The position numbers were made by a program, and so were the translations under genes. This document shows, piece after piece, positions 10,511 to 22,500 of a DNA stretch of 64,000 nt. This DNA comes from Cryphonectria parasitica EP155. Taxonomy: Eukaryota; Ascomycota; Sordariomycetes; Diaporthales; Cryphonectriaceae. The notes under the pieces were generated by a model that was not told the origin of the DNA, did no database searches, and saw nothing but the letters and a program-made list of their open reading frames with translations. Positions within the stretch are counted from its first letter, which is position 1, and each line of letters opens with the position of its first letter. The stretch spans positions 1,758,001 to 1,822,000 of the forward strand of contig NW_024468914.1 in NCBI RefSeq assembly GCF_011745365.1, given 5' to 3'.

Positions 10511-13500
10511 AAGAACAGGATTGCTTGTAAAGAAACTGCAGATAATTAAACTAGAACAGTTTCTATATAAAGCTTTCAGAATAGATTATGCTTATATCAA
10601 GTTCAATATATATATTCAAGAATACAAATATAGTATACTATTGAACAGTAGCACTTAGAGAAACTTTATATCCCTATACATCATTAATCAGGCATAACTA
10701 CAATGGAAATGAAAGAGATGCTTATATACTCTCAGCACTATAAAAGAATAATCTATTGCATATAACTAAGAAGTAATCAATAAGAAAACTAATCATTTAT
10801 CTATCTTAATCCAAGAATGCATAATCAGAGCTTTCTTTGATATTACGAATACAGCATAGCATAAGCTAATTATAGAGCTTTTATAGCTTAAGAAGTACAA
10901 TTCTTAAATCGATTGAACTACTAGCTAGATCTTATAGAAATAAGCTATATTCAGAGAGATAGTTACAATCAATAATGCAGAATCGAAGCTAGTAATTGAA
11001 GAATACTCAGAAAAAGAAGCTTTATACAACTTCTTATATACTTCTAAACTAGCAAAGCTAGCAGTTCAAGAAGAAGAATCTAGTAATAAGCAAATTTAAA
11101 TAATGCTAGAGTGCTAACAGGTTAGCAAAACAACAGAAGTAAGACTCTCAGCAAGTTGGTTTGCTCTGGAGCAATAAGAATAAGCTTCAGAATATGAATT
11201 ATAAACTCATATGAGAAAAATCTCAAAACTAAGCTTTTAAGTACTCAGTTCAGCTTAGAGTGAATACTTAAGGCTTTTGAAAATGCTATCAGAAAAGAAG
11301 CATGCTCAATAGTACTTACTGTTTCTTCAGATAGCAGAAACAGCATAAAGACTAGAATCAATACTTGCAAACATATTATAAGAATATTATAAATTCAAGA
11401 AACTATTCTAGAAAGAATTGAATACAGAATTGCTAGAATACAGCTTATATAATTATAAGATTCTGCTATAAGAAGAGAAATAGCTCAAATTCTTTCCTAT
11501 TTACAAATTAGATAAAGTATAGCTAGAGATACTTAGAAAGTATCTTGATAAGAATCTTAAGAAAGAATATATATGATTATTATAATTACTAGCAGAATAT
11601 CTTATTCTGTTTATATTTAAGAAAAATAGCAAGCTTAAGCTATATATTAATTATAAGCAACTTAATAATATTATAATTAAGAACTGATATTTATTATTAT
11701 TTATTAAGAAATTACAAGATAGATTGCAAGAAGCATAATAGTTTATAGTTCTGAATCTGAAAGAAGCTTATAATCTGATTAGAGTAAAGAAAGAAGAAGA
11801 ATAGAAAACTGCTTTCAGAATATACTATAGATATTACAAATATTTAGTTATACTTTTTGATTTAATGAATATCTTAGCTTTATTCCAGAAAATAATTAAT
11901 TATATTCTATACAAGCATCTGAATCAGTTCATTATTGCTTATCTCAATAATATTCTTATTTACTTTCGAATACTTGAAGAATACAAGAAATATATAGAAA
12001 TAGTATTGCAAACGCTTCAAGATGCAAAACTTCTTATAGAATCTGCAAAGAGTTACTTTTATATACAAAAGATTGATTATCTCGGATTCACAATCAAGCT
12101 AGAATATATTAAGCTACAGAAAGACAAGATAGAAGCTGTTAGAAATTAGCTAATTCTCAGAAATATCAGAGATATTAAATCTTTTCTCGAATATATCAAC
12201 TTCTATAGATAGTTTATTAAGAATTATAGCTAAATTGTATATTCTCTTACAAATCTTATTAAGAAAAAGCAGCCTTTCAAGTAAATCTTTAAGATACAAG
12301 AAGCTTTTAATAAGATCATCGAATATATTATCTCAGAATCAATTCTATATAAAGCAGATCTTTACAAATTCTTTAAAGTTGAAATTAATACATCAGAATA
12401 TATACTTGAAGAATAACTTAGCTAGCAAGATGATTAAGAGCATCTAAGAATTATAAGCAACTTCTTAAAGAAGTTGAATAGCTTAGAAATCAATTATAGA
12501 ATCTCTGATTAGAAACTCATAGCAATAATAAAAATCTTCAAGAAATAGCAATATTATTTCATTAGTATATAATACTTAATTATAGTTCATTTAAATTACA
12601 AGAATCTAATTATATTCATAATAATTAAGATTTTGAATAAGCAATAAGTTAGATAAGCAGAATTCCTCTTATAGTTTAACTTCAAGATTGTATACTGCAA
12701 AAGCTCAGAGAATGAATAAGCAGATACTTTTAGCAGAAGATTAGACTATTAAGATGCAGATTCTTTGAATATATAGAATATCTTTGCTTAAGATGAATCA
12801 GAAAATCTCGTTAATGCATATAGAGAACTGAATGCTGCTCTCAGAATAGAATTCTTAGAAAAGAATCCAGAATTAATAATTTCAGATAAATAAAATAAAT
12901 ATATTAAAGATATATATAACATACTAGTATATAAATATCAGGAAATTAGAGCAATCTATAAATGCATTAAAAGATATTAAAATTTATTAAGCTTTAGAAA
13001 AAGAATTAAGAATATTCTATAATAATGCAATAGCTGCAAGAAGAATAAAGCAGAAAAATACAAATCTTATAAATTATTGCATCTCTTACTAATATTTATA
13101 ATTATTTAGCAATCCATCAATCTAAACTTTATTATTAAGCTATCTTTCTTATAAGAACTCTTAATTAAAGTATAATACAATAGCATTCTAGTAATAGTTT
13201 GCAAACTAAGTAAGTACGCTTACTTTCTCTTCTATAAGAAAAGCAGTATAGCAGAGGAATTCGTATATGCATTTCTCAGAATAATCATTGCTAACTATAG
13301 TATATTAGAAGAAGTAATCTCTAATAGAAATAGAAAGTTTAATTCAAAGTTTTAAACTTTGCTTATAAAATAGCTTAGAATATACTATAGAATATTTATA
13401 GCATTTTATCTGCAAATAAATAAATAAATAGAAAGAATAAATCAGATTATTAAATAATATTTTCAATACTATATTAATTAGAAATAGAATAACTAAATTA

Positions 13501-14168
13501 ATCTATTACTTTTTGCATAATTCGCTTATAATAGCGCAGATATAAGCATAATGAAGAAATTATTATTCTTTATACTTTATAAATACAATTCAATAGCTTA
13601 TTACAAAGCACTGCTAGAAGCAAATATAGAAGCTGCAAACAAAAGAGTTAAGAAGATTAAGAAAATTCAGAAAGAACTCTGATTAGAATTATAATTCATT
13701 CAGAAATAAATAGCATATTATATAAACTTCAAAAGAATTAAGAGATTAATTCTATAAAAAGGAGATAAGATCTATCTACTTCGAAAAAATATTAAAATAA
13801 TCAGATCTAGTAATAAACTCGATTACAAGAAGTTAGAGCTATTTAAAATCTTATAACAGATTTCTCTAGTTAATTATAAGTTAGTATTATCTTATAAGAT
13901 AAGAATATACTCAGTTTTTTATATCTTATTACTGGAATTAGCAGCATAGGAAATACTAATGAATAATGCAGTAGAAGTGAAGAATAATGAATCAGAATAC
14001 AAGATAGAAAAGATTCTCAAGCATAGAAGCATAAACAGTATAAGAGAATATCTTATCAAATGGAAAAGCTATTCAGCGAGCGAAAACTCATGAGAATTAC
14101 AGAAGAATGTTAAGAATGCTCAAGAAAGAATAGCTGAGTATTGAAGAAAGAAGAAAACCTGTACTTAA
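10480..14168 (+). pseudogene. pol: E2 pol: protease, RT, RNase H, integrase, chromodomain (broken)
   Basis: Pol is in the -1 frame relative to gag (protease segment at 10638, 2213 nt after the gag start, the same as in E6, E8 and E9). The RT active site at 11940 reads Y-L-N-N, against Y-L-D-D in active enzymes. RNase H lies about 12.3-12.75 kb and integrase about 12.9-13.7 kb (SNRNRKFNSKF around the second catalytic Asp, now Asn). The chromodomain lies about 13.99-14.15 kb (EKILKHRS...EYLIKWKSYSASENS). The stop is TAA at 14166-14168. Catalytic residues and many codons are lost, so this copy is dead. Confidence 0.85.
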
Positions 14169-14785
14169 GACAATCGCTCTGCTCTGAACCGAAACTCAGA
14201 AGCTTCAGAAATTTTACTTTCCAGAAAGCTCAACTAATCTACTATAGAATCTTTCAAATCTATAGAATTCCAATTGAAACTCTTAAAGAAAGGATTTCTA
14301 GCTATAATAACAGATTTCTCTGCTACTATAGCCTGCACTTCAGCAGCAATACACACTCTTTTAGCTTCAGCCTTCTCAGCTTTCATATAATTCAATTCCT
14401 TTATACAAATAATACTATAATGCAAAGCATATTTCATCTTCTTGAATTATATTTGCTTCTATTAATACAGATGGAAAAGCTTAATTTTTCTCTTTTCAAT
14501 CTTATTTTCTAACTTTCAATATTAAATAGCAATATTGCAAAGCTTCTCAAAGAAAAAGCTTATAATATTATACTTGAAGCAGCTTAGTTAAATGCATTCA
14601 ATATAATAAGAAGAGTTTCCAGAAAATATCTTACAGAATTCGAAACTACAATTCTTGCAATAGGAATAGATAGATATCTCAATAAAATTTTCCAAGAAGC
14701 GGGAAATCAAAAGATCTCGATCTTGGATACTCTTTGGAATGGAAGAAGATTTGCAAATATAGAATTTGTTAATTCTATTCAACAT
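14165..14785 (-). pseudogene. E2 antisense ORF, class alpha (six-Cys, Zn2Cys6-like spacing)
   Basis: This is a 206-codon frame opposite to pol, starting at 14785 about 92 bp from the 3' LTR and ending in TAA at 14167-14165, which overlaps the pol TAA (14166-14168). Early in the frame is a cysteine pattern CX2CX7CX9CX2CX7C with the first and last Cys now Tyr (TGY to TAY). The knuckle is followed by a Lys/Glu-rich stretch, an Ala/Glu segment (IAAEVQAIVAE) and a C-terminal FNWNSIDL-type motif. It has a few RIP stops. I know of no assigned function; see findings. Confidence 0.7.
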
Positions 14786-14877
14786 TTCAATTAGAAAAAC
14801 AAGATTATATATACAAAGAACTTGCTAGAATACTTATAGAAGATTATTGAGAATAATAATTGATAGAAGAAAAATAA

Positions 14878-15323
14878 TATTATAACTTATTTAATATGCA
14901 GATTATAGAATAAGCTTTACTAATTAAGGAACTAAGTATTATAATTCAATATTGAGTATTAATTAGGATTATATAATCTGGATTAGAATTGCTAGTGCAA
15001 CTATATTAGCTATGAATATAGTTAATATATTTAGAGAAATGATTATAAGAAATTATAATATAGTTAGGTTAGTTAGAACTAAAGAGCTGAATATATAAGA
15101 ATACATTTATTATCATTAGATGAATTCAGTATATAGCTCTTCAGTTGTTAATCTAAGTATTCAATCTTCTATACTGAGTAGCTTCAAAGGCAGTGAATAC
15201 TTGCATTGCTTATCAGAACTTGTACAGTTCTGTATTCAAGAATTTGATACTTTGATACCGCTCTTGTTAGCATAAACTTCTTATATACTTAGGAATCTTC
15301 GGATTACTGCAGTGCTTATTACA
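14878..15323 (+). repeat. E2 3' LTR (U3 class alpha)
   Basis: It is 446 bp, the same length as the 5' LTR. TG has become TA at its first dinucleotide. CCTGG follows directly (15324-15328). Confidence 0.92.
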
Positions 15324-15328
15324 CCTGG

Positions 15329-15673
15329 AGTAATCGTGCAAGTGTTCACTGCTTTTAAAGCTATCAGAGTAGAAGAGTAATCTGATACTTAGATTAACAA
15401 CTGAAGAGCTATATACTGAATTCATCTAATAGTAATAAACATATTCTTATATATTCAGCTTTTTAATATAGCTTGTTAGGATTGCTAGCGAATCTAGCAA
15501 TTCAAAATGTAAAGCTCGTTAGGATCGCTAGCGAGCTCAACGATTCTCCCTTCTTTACAACCCTAACTCTAAGTTATATAATCAATGCTTTATTAGAATA
15601 TTGGATTCTTAATATCTAGTTCTTATTACTTATAACTTGTTTTCGTAATCTGCATATTGAATAAGTTATAATA
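15329..15673 (-). repeat. E3 3' LTR, right piece (U3 class beta)
   Basis: It continues 7819-7922 after removal of E2 and one CCTGG. It carries two units of the GCTCGTTRGGATCGCTAGCGAG repeat, diagnostic of class beta, and ends TTATAATA (expected TTATAACA) before the polypurine tract. Confidence 0.88.
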
Positions 15674-15764
15674 TCATCTTTCTTCTATCAGTTATTATTC
15701 TCAATAATCTTCTATAAGTATTCTAGCAAATCTCTGTATTCATAATCTTGCCTTTCTAATCGAG

Positions 15765-16715
15765 ATGCTGAACAGAATTAACAAAATTGCGAAACTGAAA
15801 TCCTCGAATCCTTGCTCTAACAAAAAGAAGCAGAAAGATCTCCTTTTTCAGTTCATTCTTTCAAATAGTTTCGATATGCATCTCTGTTCTTATTGCAACA
15901 GTTGAAGCCTGCAATTGTATATCGTTTCTTCTCATAATTTATCCTGTTGCTTAGAGTATATTTCTCAGAATCGTGCTAAGTATGATATTCTGAAGCTGAT
16001 GAATGCTGCTGAACTTTTTCTTATTTCTACTCAGCATTGAAAGTTGGAGAATAAGATAGAAGAGTTGGAGTTGAAATTGCTTTAATTGCATTAACAAAAG
16101 AAGATGTGATATTGTTGTGGTGGCTAGGGTAGTAGTTCGTGGGATGTGGAGTACAGTGGGTCAAGGGTTCTCATACATATAAAGGATATCACTCACTTTT
16201 CAAATTCTTTAGCTATAAGCAACAATGAAGCATCCTTTCTCTTCTTTTCAATTTTGAACCCTTTGGACAGGTCTAAGACAGGTTTTTTCATCCTGTTCTT
16301 GTGCCCGTGTGGCCTTAGTTTGCTGTTCTCATCTGCACAGGCACGCTTGGGTTGCACGAGCCCTTGCCCATTGCTTCAGCAGCTGTTTGTCCCTTTTTCT
16401 TTCGAGAGCGACGGCGCCCTAGTTCTGGTTCAATATAAGAGGATATTTCGAGCTATTTGTTAAGATCTCAAGAATCTCGAAGAGCTTGAGAAAGAAGAAG
16501 CTGAGGAAGCTGAGGCTGAGAGAATGTGTATTGCTGCTGAAGTGCAGGCTGTAGTAGCTGAGGAATCTGCTATTATAGCTGAAGATTCTTCTTTTGAGAG
16601 TTTTGACTGGAATTCTATAGATCTAAGGAATTCTATAATTAATTAGTTGAGTTTTCTAGAGAATGAAATCTCTAAAAGCTCTGAATTTCGGTTTAGAGCG
16701 GAGCAATCGTTTTAG
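15765..16715 (+). pseudogene. E3 antisense ORF, class beta, interrupted by a solo LTR
   Basis: The frame starts ATG at 15765 and ends TAG at 16713-16715. Taking out the 320-bp insert and a 4-bp duplication leaves 627 bp, exactly the length of the same ORF in E8. The cysteine region reads HLCSYCNS...CCLEYISQNRAKY, with two Cys changed to Tyr relative to the pattern. The C-terminal half has the coiled-coil-like EKEEAEEAEAERM and the FDWNSIDL motif. Its stop overlaps the pol stop on the other strand. Confidence 0.75.
16113..16432 (+). mobile_element. Foreign solo LTR (about 320 bp), almost free of RIP
   Basis: A 320-bp block beginning TGTTGTGG and ending GGTTCA interrupts the aORF of E3, with ATAT on both sides (or a 5-bp GATAT/AATAT duplication with one transition). 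It has a CATATAAAGG TATA-like box at about 16180. Its first 235 bp recur at 52022-52258, so it is a repeat of another family. It retains many CpA and GC-rich stretches, unlike its surroundings. A 105-codon ORF inside (16146-16463) looks incidental. Confidence 0.7.
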
Positions 16716-19619
16716 ATACTAGTTTTTCTTTTCCAATATTCAGCTACTTTTTTCTAAGTATTTTTAATGTTTTTCTGCAGTTCTTATAAGTTTTTGCTTG
16801 CTAAGTAGCTTTTCTATTTGATGAGATATTCTCTTATGCTATCTATGCTTCTGTGCTTAAGAATCTTTTCTACTTCATATTCTGATTCATTATTCTCCAC
16901 TTCTGCTGCATTATTTATTAGTATTTCCTATGCTGCTGATTCTAGCAATAAGATATGAAAAACTGAGTATATTCTTATTCTATAAGATAATACTAATTTA
17001 TAATTAATTAGAGAGATTTGTTATAAGATTTTGAATAATTCTAACTTTTTGTAATTGAGTTTATTGCTAGATTTGATTATTTTAATATTTTTTCGAAGTA
17101 GATAAGCTTTATCTCTTTTCTATAGAATTGATTTCTCAATTCTTTTGGAGTTTGTATACTGTATTATTCATTCTTGAACGAATTGTAATTCTGATTAGAG
17201 TTTCTTCTGAACTTTCTTAATCTTCTTAATTCTTTTATCTGCAGCTTCTATATCTGCTTCCAGCAATGCCTTATAATAAGCTATTAGATTATATTTATAA
17301 AATATAAAGAATAATAATTTCTTTATTATATTTGTATCTGTATTATTATAAGCGAATTATACAAGAAGCAATAGATTAATTTAGTTATTCTATTTCTAGT
17401 TAATATAGTATTAAAAATATTATTTAATAATCTGATTTATTCTTTCTATCTATTTATTTATCTGCAAATAAAATGCTATAGATATTTTATAATATATTCT
17501 AAGCTGTTTTATAAGCAAAGTTTAAAACTTTGAATTAAACTTTCTATTTCTATTAGAGATTACTTCTTCTAATATGCTATAGTTAGCAATGATTGTTCTA
17601 AGGAATATATATGCAAGTTCCTTTACTATACTGCTTTTCTTATAAAGAAGAAAATAAGCATACTTGCTTAGTTTGCAAACTATTACTAGAATGCTATTAT
17701 ATTGCACTTTAGTTAAGAGTTCTTATAAGAGAAATAGCTTAGTAATAAAGTTTAAACTAATGAATTGCTAAATAGTTATAAATACTAATAAGAGATACAA
17801 TAGTTTATAAAGCTTATATCTTTCTGCTTTATTCTTTTTGCAGCTATTACATTATTATAGAATATTTTCAATTCTTTTTCTAAGATCTGATAAACTTCAG
17901 TATCTTCTAATATATTCATAGATTGCTCTGATTTCCTAATATCTGTATACTAGTATATTATATATATTCTTAATATAGTTGTTTTATTCGTTTGGAATTA
18001 TTAATTTTGAATTCTTTTCCAAAGATTCTATTCTAAGAATAGCATTCAGTTCTCTGTATATATTAATAAGATTTTCTGATTCATCTTGAGCAAAGATATT
18101 CTATATATTTAAAGAGTTTGCATTTCGATAATCTGATCTTTTGCTAAAAGCATCTACTTATTCATTCTCTAAGCTTTTGCAGTATATAATCTTGAAATTG
18201 AATTATAAAAGGAATTCTGCTTATCTGATTTATTACTTATTCAAAATCTTAATTATTATGAATATAATCAGATTCTTATAATTCAAATAAATTATAATTA
18301 AATGCTATATACTAATGAAATAGTATTGCTATTTCTTAAAAGCTTTTACTATTGCTATAAGTTTCTAATTAGGAATTCTATAATTGATTTCCGAGCTATT
18401 CAACTTCTTTAAGAAGTTGCTTACAATTCTTAGATACTCTTGATTATCTTGCTAGCTAAGTTATTCTTCAAATGCATATTCTAATGTATTAGTTTCAATT
18501 TTAAAAGGTTTATAGAGATCTGCTTTATACAGAATTGATTCTAAGATAATATACTTAATAATCTTATCGAAAGCTTCTTATATTTTGAGAATTTATTCGA
18601 AAAGCTGCTTCTTTTTAGTAAGATTTGTAAGAGAATATATAATTTAGCTGTAGTTTCTAATGAATTGCTTGTAGAAGTTGATATATTCGAGAAAGAATCT
18701 AATATTTCTAATATTTCTGAGAACTAGCTAATTCTTAACAGCTTTTATCTTATTTTTCTGTAGCTTAATATATTCTAGCTTGATTATGAATCCGAGATAG
18801 TTAATCTTTTATATATAAAAATAACTCTTTGCGAGTTCTATAAGAAGTTTTGCATTTTGAAGCATTTGCAATACTGTTTTCATATATTTCTTATATTCTT
18901 CAAGTATTTAAGAATAGATAAGAATATTATTAAGATAAGCAATAATGAACTAATTCAGATACTTATATAGAATATAATTGATTATTTCTTGGAATAAAGC
19001 TGAAGCATTTGTTAGATTAAAGAGTATAATTAAATATTTATAGTATTCATAGTATATTTTGAAAGTAGTTTTCCATTCTTCTTCTTTCTTTATTCTGATC
19101 AGATTATAAGCTTCTTTCAGATTCAGAACTATAAATTACTATACTTCTTGCAATCTATTTTATAATTCTTTAATAAGTAGTAATAAATATTAGTTCTTAA
19201 TTATAATATTATTAAGTTGCTTATAATTAATATATAGCTTAAGCTTGCTATTTTTCTTAAGTATAAATAGAATAAGATATTCTGCTAATAATTATAATAA
19301 TTATATATATTCTTTCTTAAGATTCTTATTAAGATACTTCTTAAATGCTTTTAGCTATGCTTTATTTAATCTGTAGATAAGAAAGAATTTAGGCTGTTTT
19401 CCTTCTTATAGCGGGATCTTGTGGTTGTATGAGCTGTATTCTGGCAATTCTGTATTCAATTCTTTCTAGAATAGTTTCTTGAACTTGTAATATTCTTATA
19501 GTATGTTCGCAAGTATTAGTTCTGATTCTTGTACTGTTTCTGCTATTTAGAGGAATAGTAGATACTGCTAAGCATGCTTCTTTTCATTTGTTGTTTTTGG
19601 TAATGTTTTTAAGAGCTTT
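16714..19619 (-). pseudogene. pol: E3 pol, 3' part: RT to chromodomain (broken)
   Basis: Read leftward: RT with the active site Y-L-N-N at 18937, RNase H about 18.5-18.1 kb, integrase about 18.0-17.1 kb (core ORF remnant 17522-17707), chromodomain about 16.88-16.72 kb. Its stop overlaps the aORF TAG at 16713-16715. Upstream it is cut by E4 at GCTTT (19615-19619) and resumes at 48390. Confidence 0.82.
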
Positions 19620-20085
19620 TGTTATAACTCATTCAACATGCAGGTCACCAGCCAGAACACTCGGGACAACTATTCGAAAGATAGGAAAGGATTCAACACT
19701 TCAAGAACTAAGGCTTACATAAGCAAGAATTAGGATTACAGGATCAGGATGGATCAGTAGCTAATTCATAGTAATCCGAATCAGTTGAATCATTCAGATA
19801 ATCCAAGTAATCCAATAACTAATACTATCAACAGAACTGAAGAGCTGAATATATAAGAATATATTCATTTCCATTAGATAGATCTCGTATATAGCTCTTT
19901 AGTTATTAATCTAAGTATCAGATTACTCTTTACTCTAATAGCTTCAAAAGCAGTGAATATTCGCATTACTTACTAAGACTTGTATAGTTTTATATTCAAG
20001 AATTTGATATTTTGATATTGTTCTTATTAGTATAAATTCTCTTTATATACTTTAAAATCTTCGGATTGCTGCAATACTTATTACA
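19620..20085 (+). repeat. E4 5' LTR (U3 class gamma)
   Basis: It runs TGTTATAAC...TTATTACA. U3 differs from the other classes after the first 29 bp (CCAGCCAGAACACTCGGG...). The R region carries the TATCAGA/TCTaATA hairpin version. Confidence 0.93.
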
Positions 20086-20142
20086 TTTTGATAATTCTTG
20101 TTTAGAAATAGTTTAGTATTATCCTTTTAAGTAATACAGAAT

Positions 20143-21965
20143 ATAATAGCTTTTCCAGAAACTTCTTTATTCTTATATATTCCTACTCAGAAAGAATTAG
20201 TTAACTAAATATACTAGCTTATTTAGCATATTCAGAATCTGTATGAATAATAATAAGCTTAGAGCGCTACTATTGCTAATTAATAAGCTTAGCTAGCTTA
20301 ACAAGCTCAGCAGGCGCAGTCTATCTCTGCAATCACTAGTAGCGCTAGAAAAGCATATAAGATAGATAAGCTTGCTATATATAATAGCAATTAAAAGATG
20401 CTACATAGATTTCTCATTCACTGCAGAGCATATTTCCTATACTACAAGACTTAGTTTATCAAGAAATCTGAGAAAGTTATTCTTGCAGAAATTCATTTCG
20501 AAAAGAATGCTCTTATCTAGTACAAGCTTTCTCTATATAACTACTTAAAGCATCAGAATAATTCCGATATGCATATCCAGATTATTAAGAATATATTTGA
20601 TTCTTTTGAAAGCTTTGAAAAAGCTCTTAAGGAAATCTTTAGTAATTCCAATAAAGAATGCATTACAGCTCAGCAGCTTATAGATCTCAAGCAAACTAAA
20701 TCAGCTTCTGCTTATATAATCAGATTTAAGCAACTCTTAGCGCAACTTCTGTAGAAAGATAAGAATCTTATAAAGCATTATTATAAGAAATTCAAGAATG
20801 ATATTAAAAATGAAATCTCTAAACAGAATTAGCTAAAGAACTTTGCAATATTCTCTAATTAAGCTATCTGCATTAATAACTGTTTGTATAAATAATAAAT
20901 AGAGAAATTCAAAAAGAAAGAAAGCTAAACTTAGAGATTTTCAGCTAATATAAGCAAGAAACTTTAAAATAAGAATAGCAATTGATATAGCAGTATAGCT
21001 TAGAGCAGTACTATATATGCTAGTTTTATAGAACTTAATGCTACTAATAAACAGTATAGCAAAAGAAATAGCATTACTTGCTACAATTATAACAAATAAG
21101 AATATATTATATGCAACTACTATTAATCCCGGAAGAACAAATAGCAACTAGTTTAGAAAGAATACTAAATAAATATTACTTAATAATAGGAATCTAATCA
21201 ACTAAGCAAAAACACTCTCTTGAAGCAAGTATTGAATTCTATTGATTACAGAAATCTTAGCTGAATATTCTGCTATAATAATAACTGCTTAATATATTTC
21301 TCAAGTAAGAAAGGCTTAGAATAGTTTCTTTAGAAATCTAAGCGCTGCAGATAAATAGTAATAGTAGAACGAGAATGTATGCTTAGCATCCTTACAAGTA
21401 GCAACTCGAACTGCTCTGATATTGTGGAATAAAGCATTCAAGCATTAGAAGAAGAGCTTAGCAATAATACTTTTTAATATTCTTCATTGCTTATACTAAG
21501 CACTATGATTAGAGATATGAATAAGAGATAATATTCTTTTAGCTACTAGTATAAATATCTAAGCAATACAGAAAATGCTTCTCAAGCAACAGAAGGATTA
21601 AGCTAGAGCAAACAATCTAGCAGCTTGCAGAAGCTTCATAAGAATAATATATTTAATAAGCTTAAAGGAAGGTTTCCTTTCAGCATTGAGTAGAATAAGA
21701 AAACAATATAAATCGAATATCTTGTTTACAGAATAGAGCTGAAAAAGCTTTTTATCTGCATTTCCTTGCAGAACATCGAGATATAAAAAGATAAGAATTT
21801 TTGAATCAGCTCATTTTACAACCTATATTATAAACTAGCATAAATCTCCTACATCTATTATAGCTGCAGAATGCATTTCTCAGACAAGATGCAATACAAA
21901 TAGTTTCTCATTAGAGAACTAGGATAAATCCTTCAAACTGTTGAAGAATAGAAACTCTGCTTCAG
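20143..21965 (+). pseudogene. gag: E4 gag, 5' part (broken)
   Basis: The start has decayed to ATA at 20143. A capsid-like region is recognisable at 20569-20754 (IQIIKNIFDSFESFEKALKE), and the zinc knuckle lies near 21080-21120. It is interrupted after TTCAG (21961-21965) by E5 and resumes at 35804. Confidence 0.78.
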
Positions 21966-22444
21966 TGTTATAACTCATCCAACATGCAGGTCACGAAAAC
22001 AGATTACAGGCAAACAAGGACCAGATATCATAACTCAACATCAGACAACTCACAAGGATTATGTAACTCAGGATTAGGATTACAAGCCAACCAATCGAAC
22101 AATAGAACGATCATTAGTAATCACTAGCGCTCAGTAATTAGTAGTAATTCGGAATAATCAGTGATGATCTGAGATGATTACCAGCAAGCAAGAAACTGAA
22201 GAACCAGGTATATAAAGATTTACATTTCTTACTGCTAGATAGATTTCCTTCAGATAGTTCTTCAGTTATCAATCTAAGTATTCAGTCTTCTATACTAAGT
22301 AGCTTCAAAAGCAGTAAATACTTGCATTGCTTATCAGAACTTGTACAGTTCCGTATTTAAGAACTTAATACTTTAATACTGCTTTTGTTAGCATAAATCT
22401 CTTATATACTTAGGAATCTTCAGATTGCTGCAGTATTCATTACA
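21966..22444 (+). repeat. E5 5' LTR (U3 class delta)
   Basis: It is 479 bp. U3 is a mosaic. Its first 130 bp resemble the E3 5' LTR (GGCAAACAAGGAC...CATCAGACAAC), and its middle resembles E6 (GATCATTAGTAATCACTAGCGCTCAG, dyad-rich). The TATA box GTATATAAAG follows. Confidence 0.92.
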
Positions 22445-22500
22445 TTTTGATAATTCTTGTTCAAGAATAGTTTAGTATTATCTCTTAAGCAATACAGAAT

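Larger units (their letters stand above)
7923..15323 (+). mobile_element. E2: full-length chromovirus copy with CCTGG target duplication
   Basis: Both LTRs are 446 bp (7923-8368 and 14878-15323) and the whole is 7401 bp. CCTGG stands on both sides. It is inserted into the 3' LTR of E3 in the opposite orientation. Internal order: leader, gag, pol with chromodomain, aORF on the minus strand, polypurine tract, LTR. U3 is class alpha in both LTRs. All coding regions are broken by RIP-type stops. Confidence 0.95.

Noticed and set aside
14141..14512. 123-codon plus-strand ORF (similarly 34536-34811, and 55067-55417 on the minus strand)
   Set aside because: These are the complementary strand of the antisense ORF region, starting inside or after the chromodomain; the aORF frame carries the conserved motifs.
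16146..16463. 105-codon ORF in the solo LTR
   Set aside because: It runs across the insertion boundary into the E3 aORF region; its relative at 52055-52258 diverges in reading frame content after a poly-A indel.
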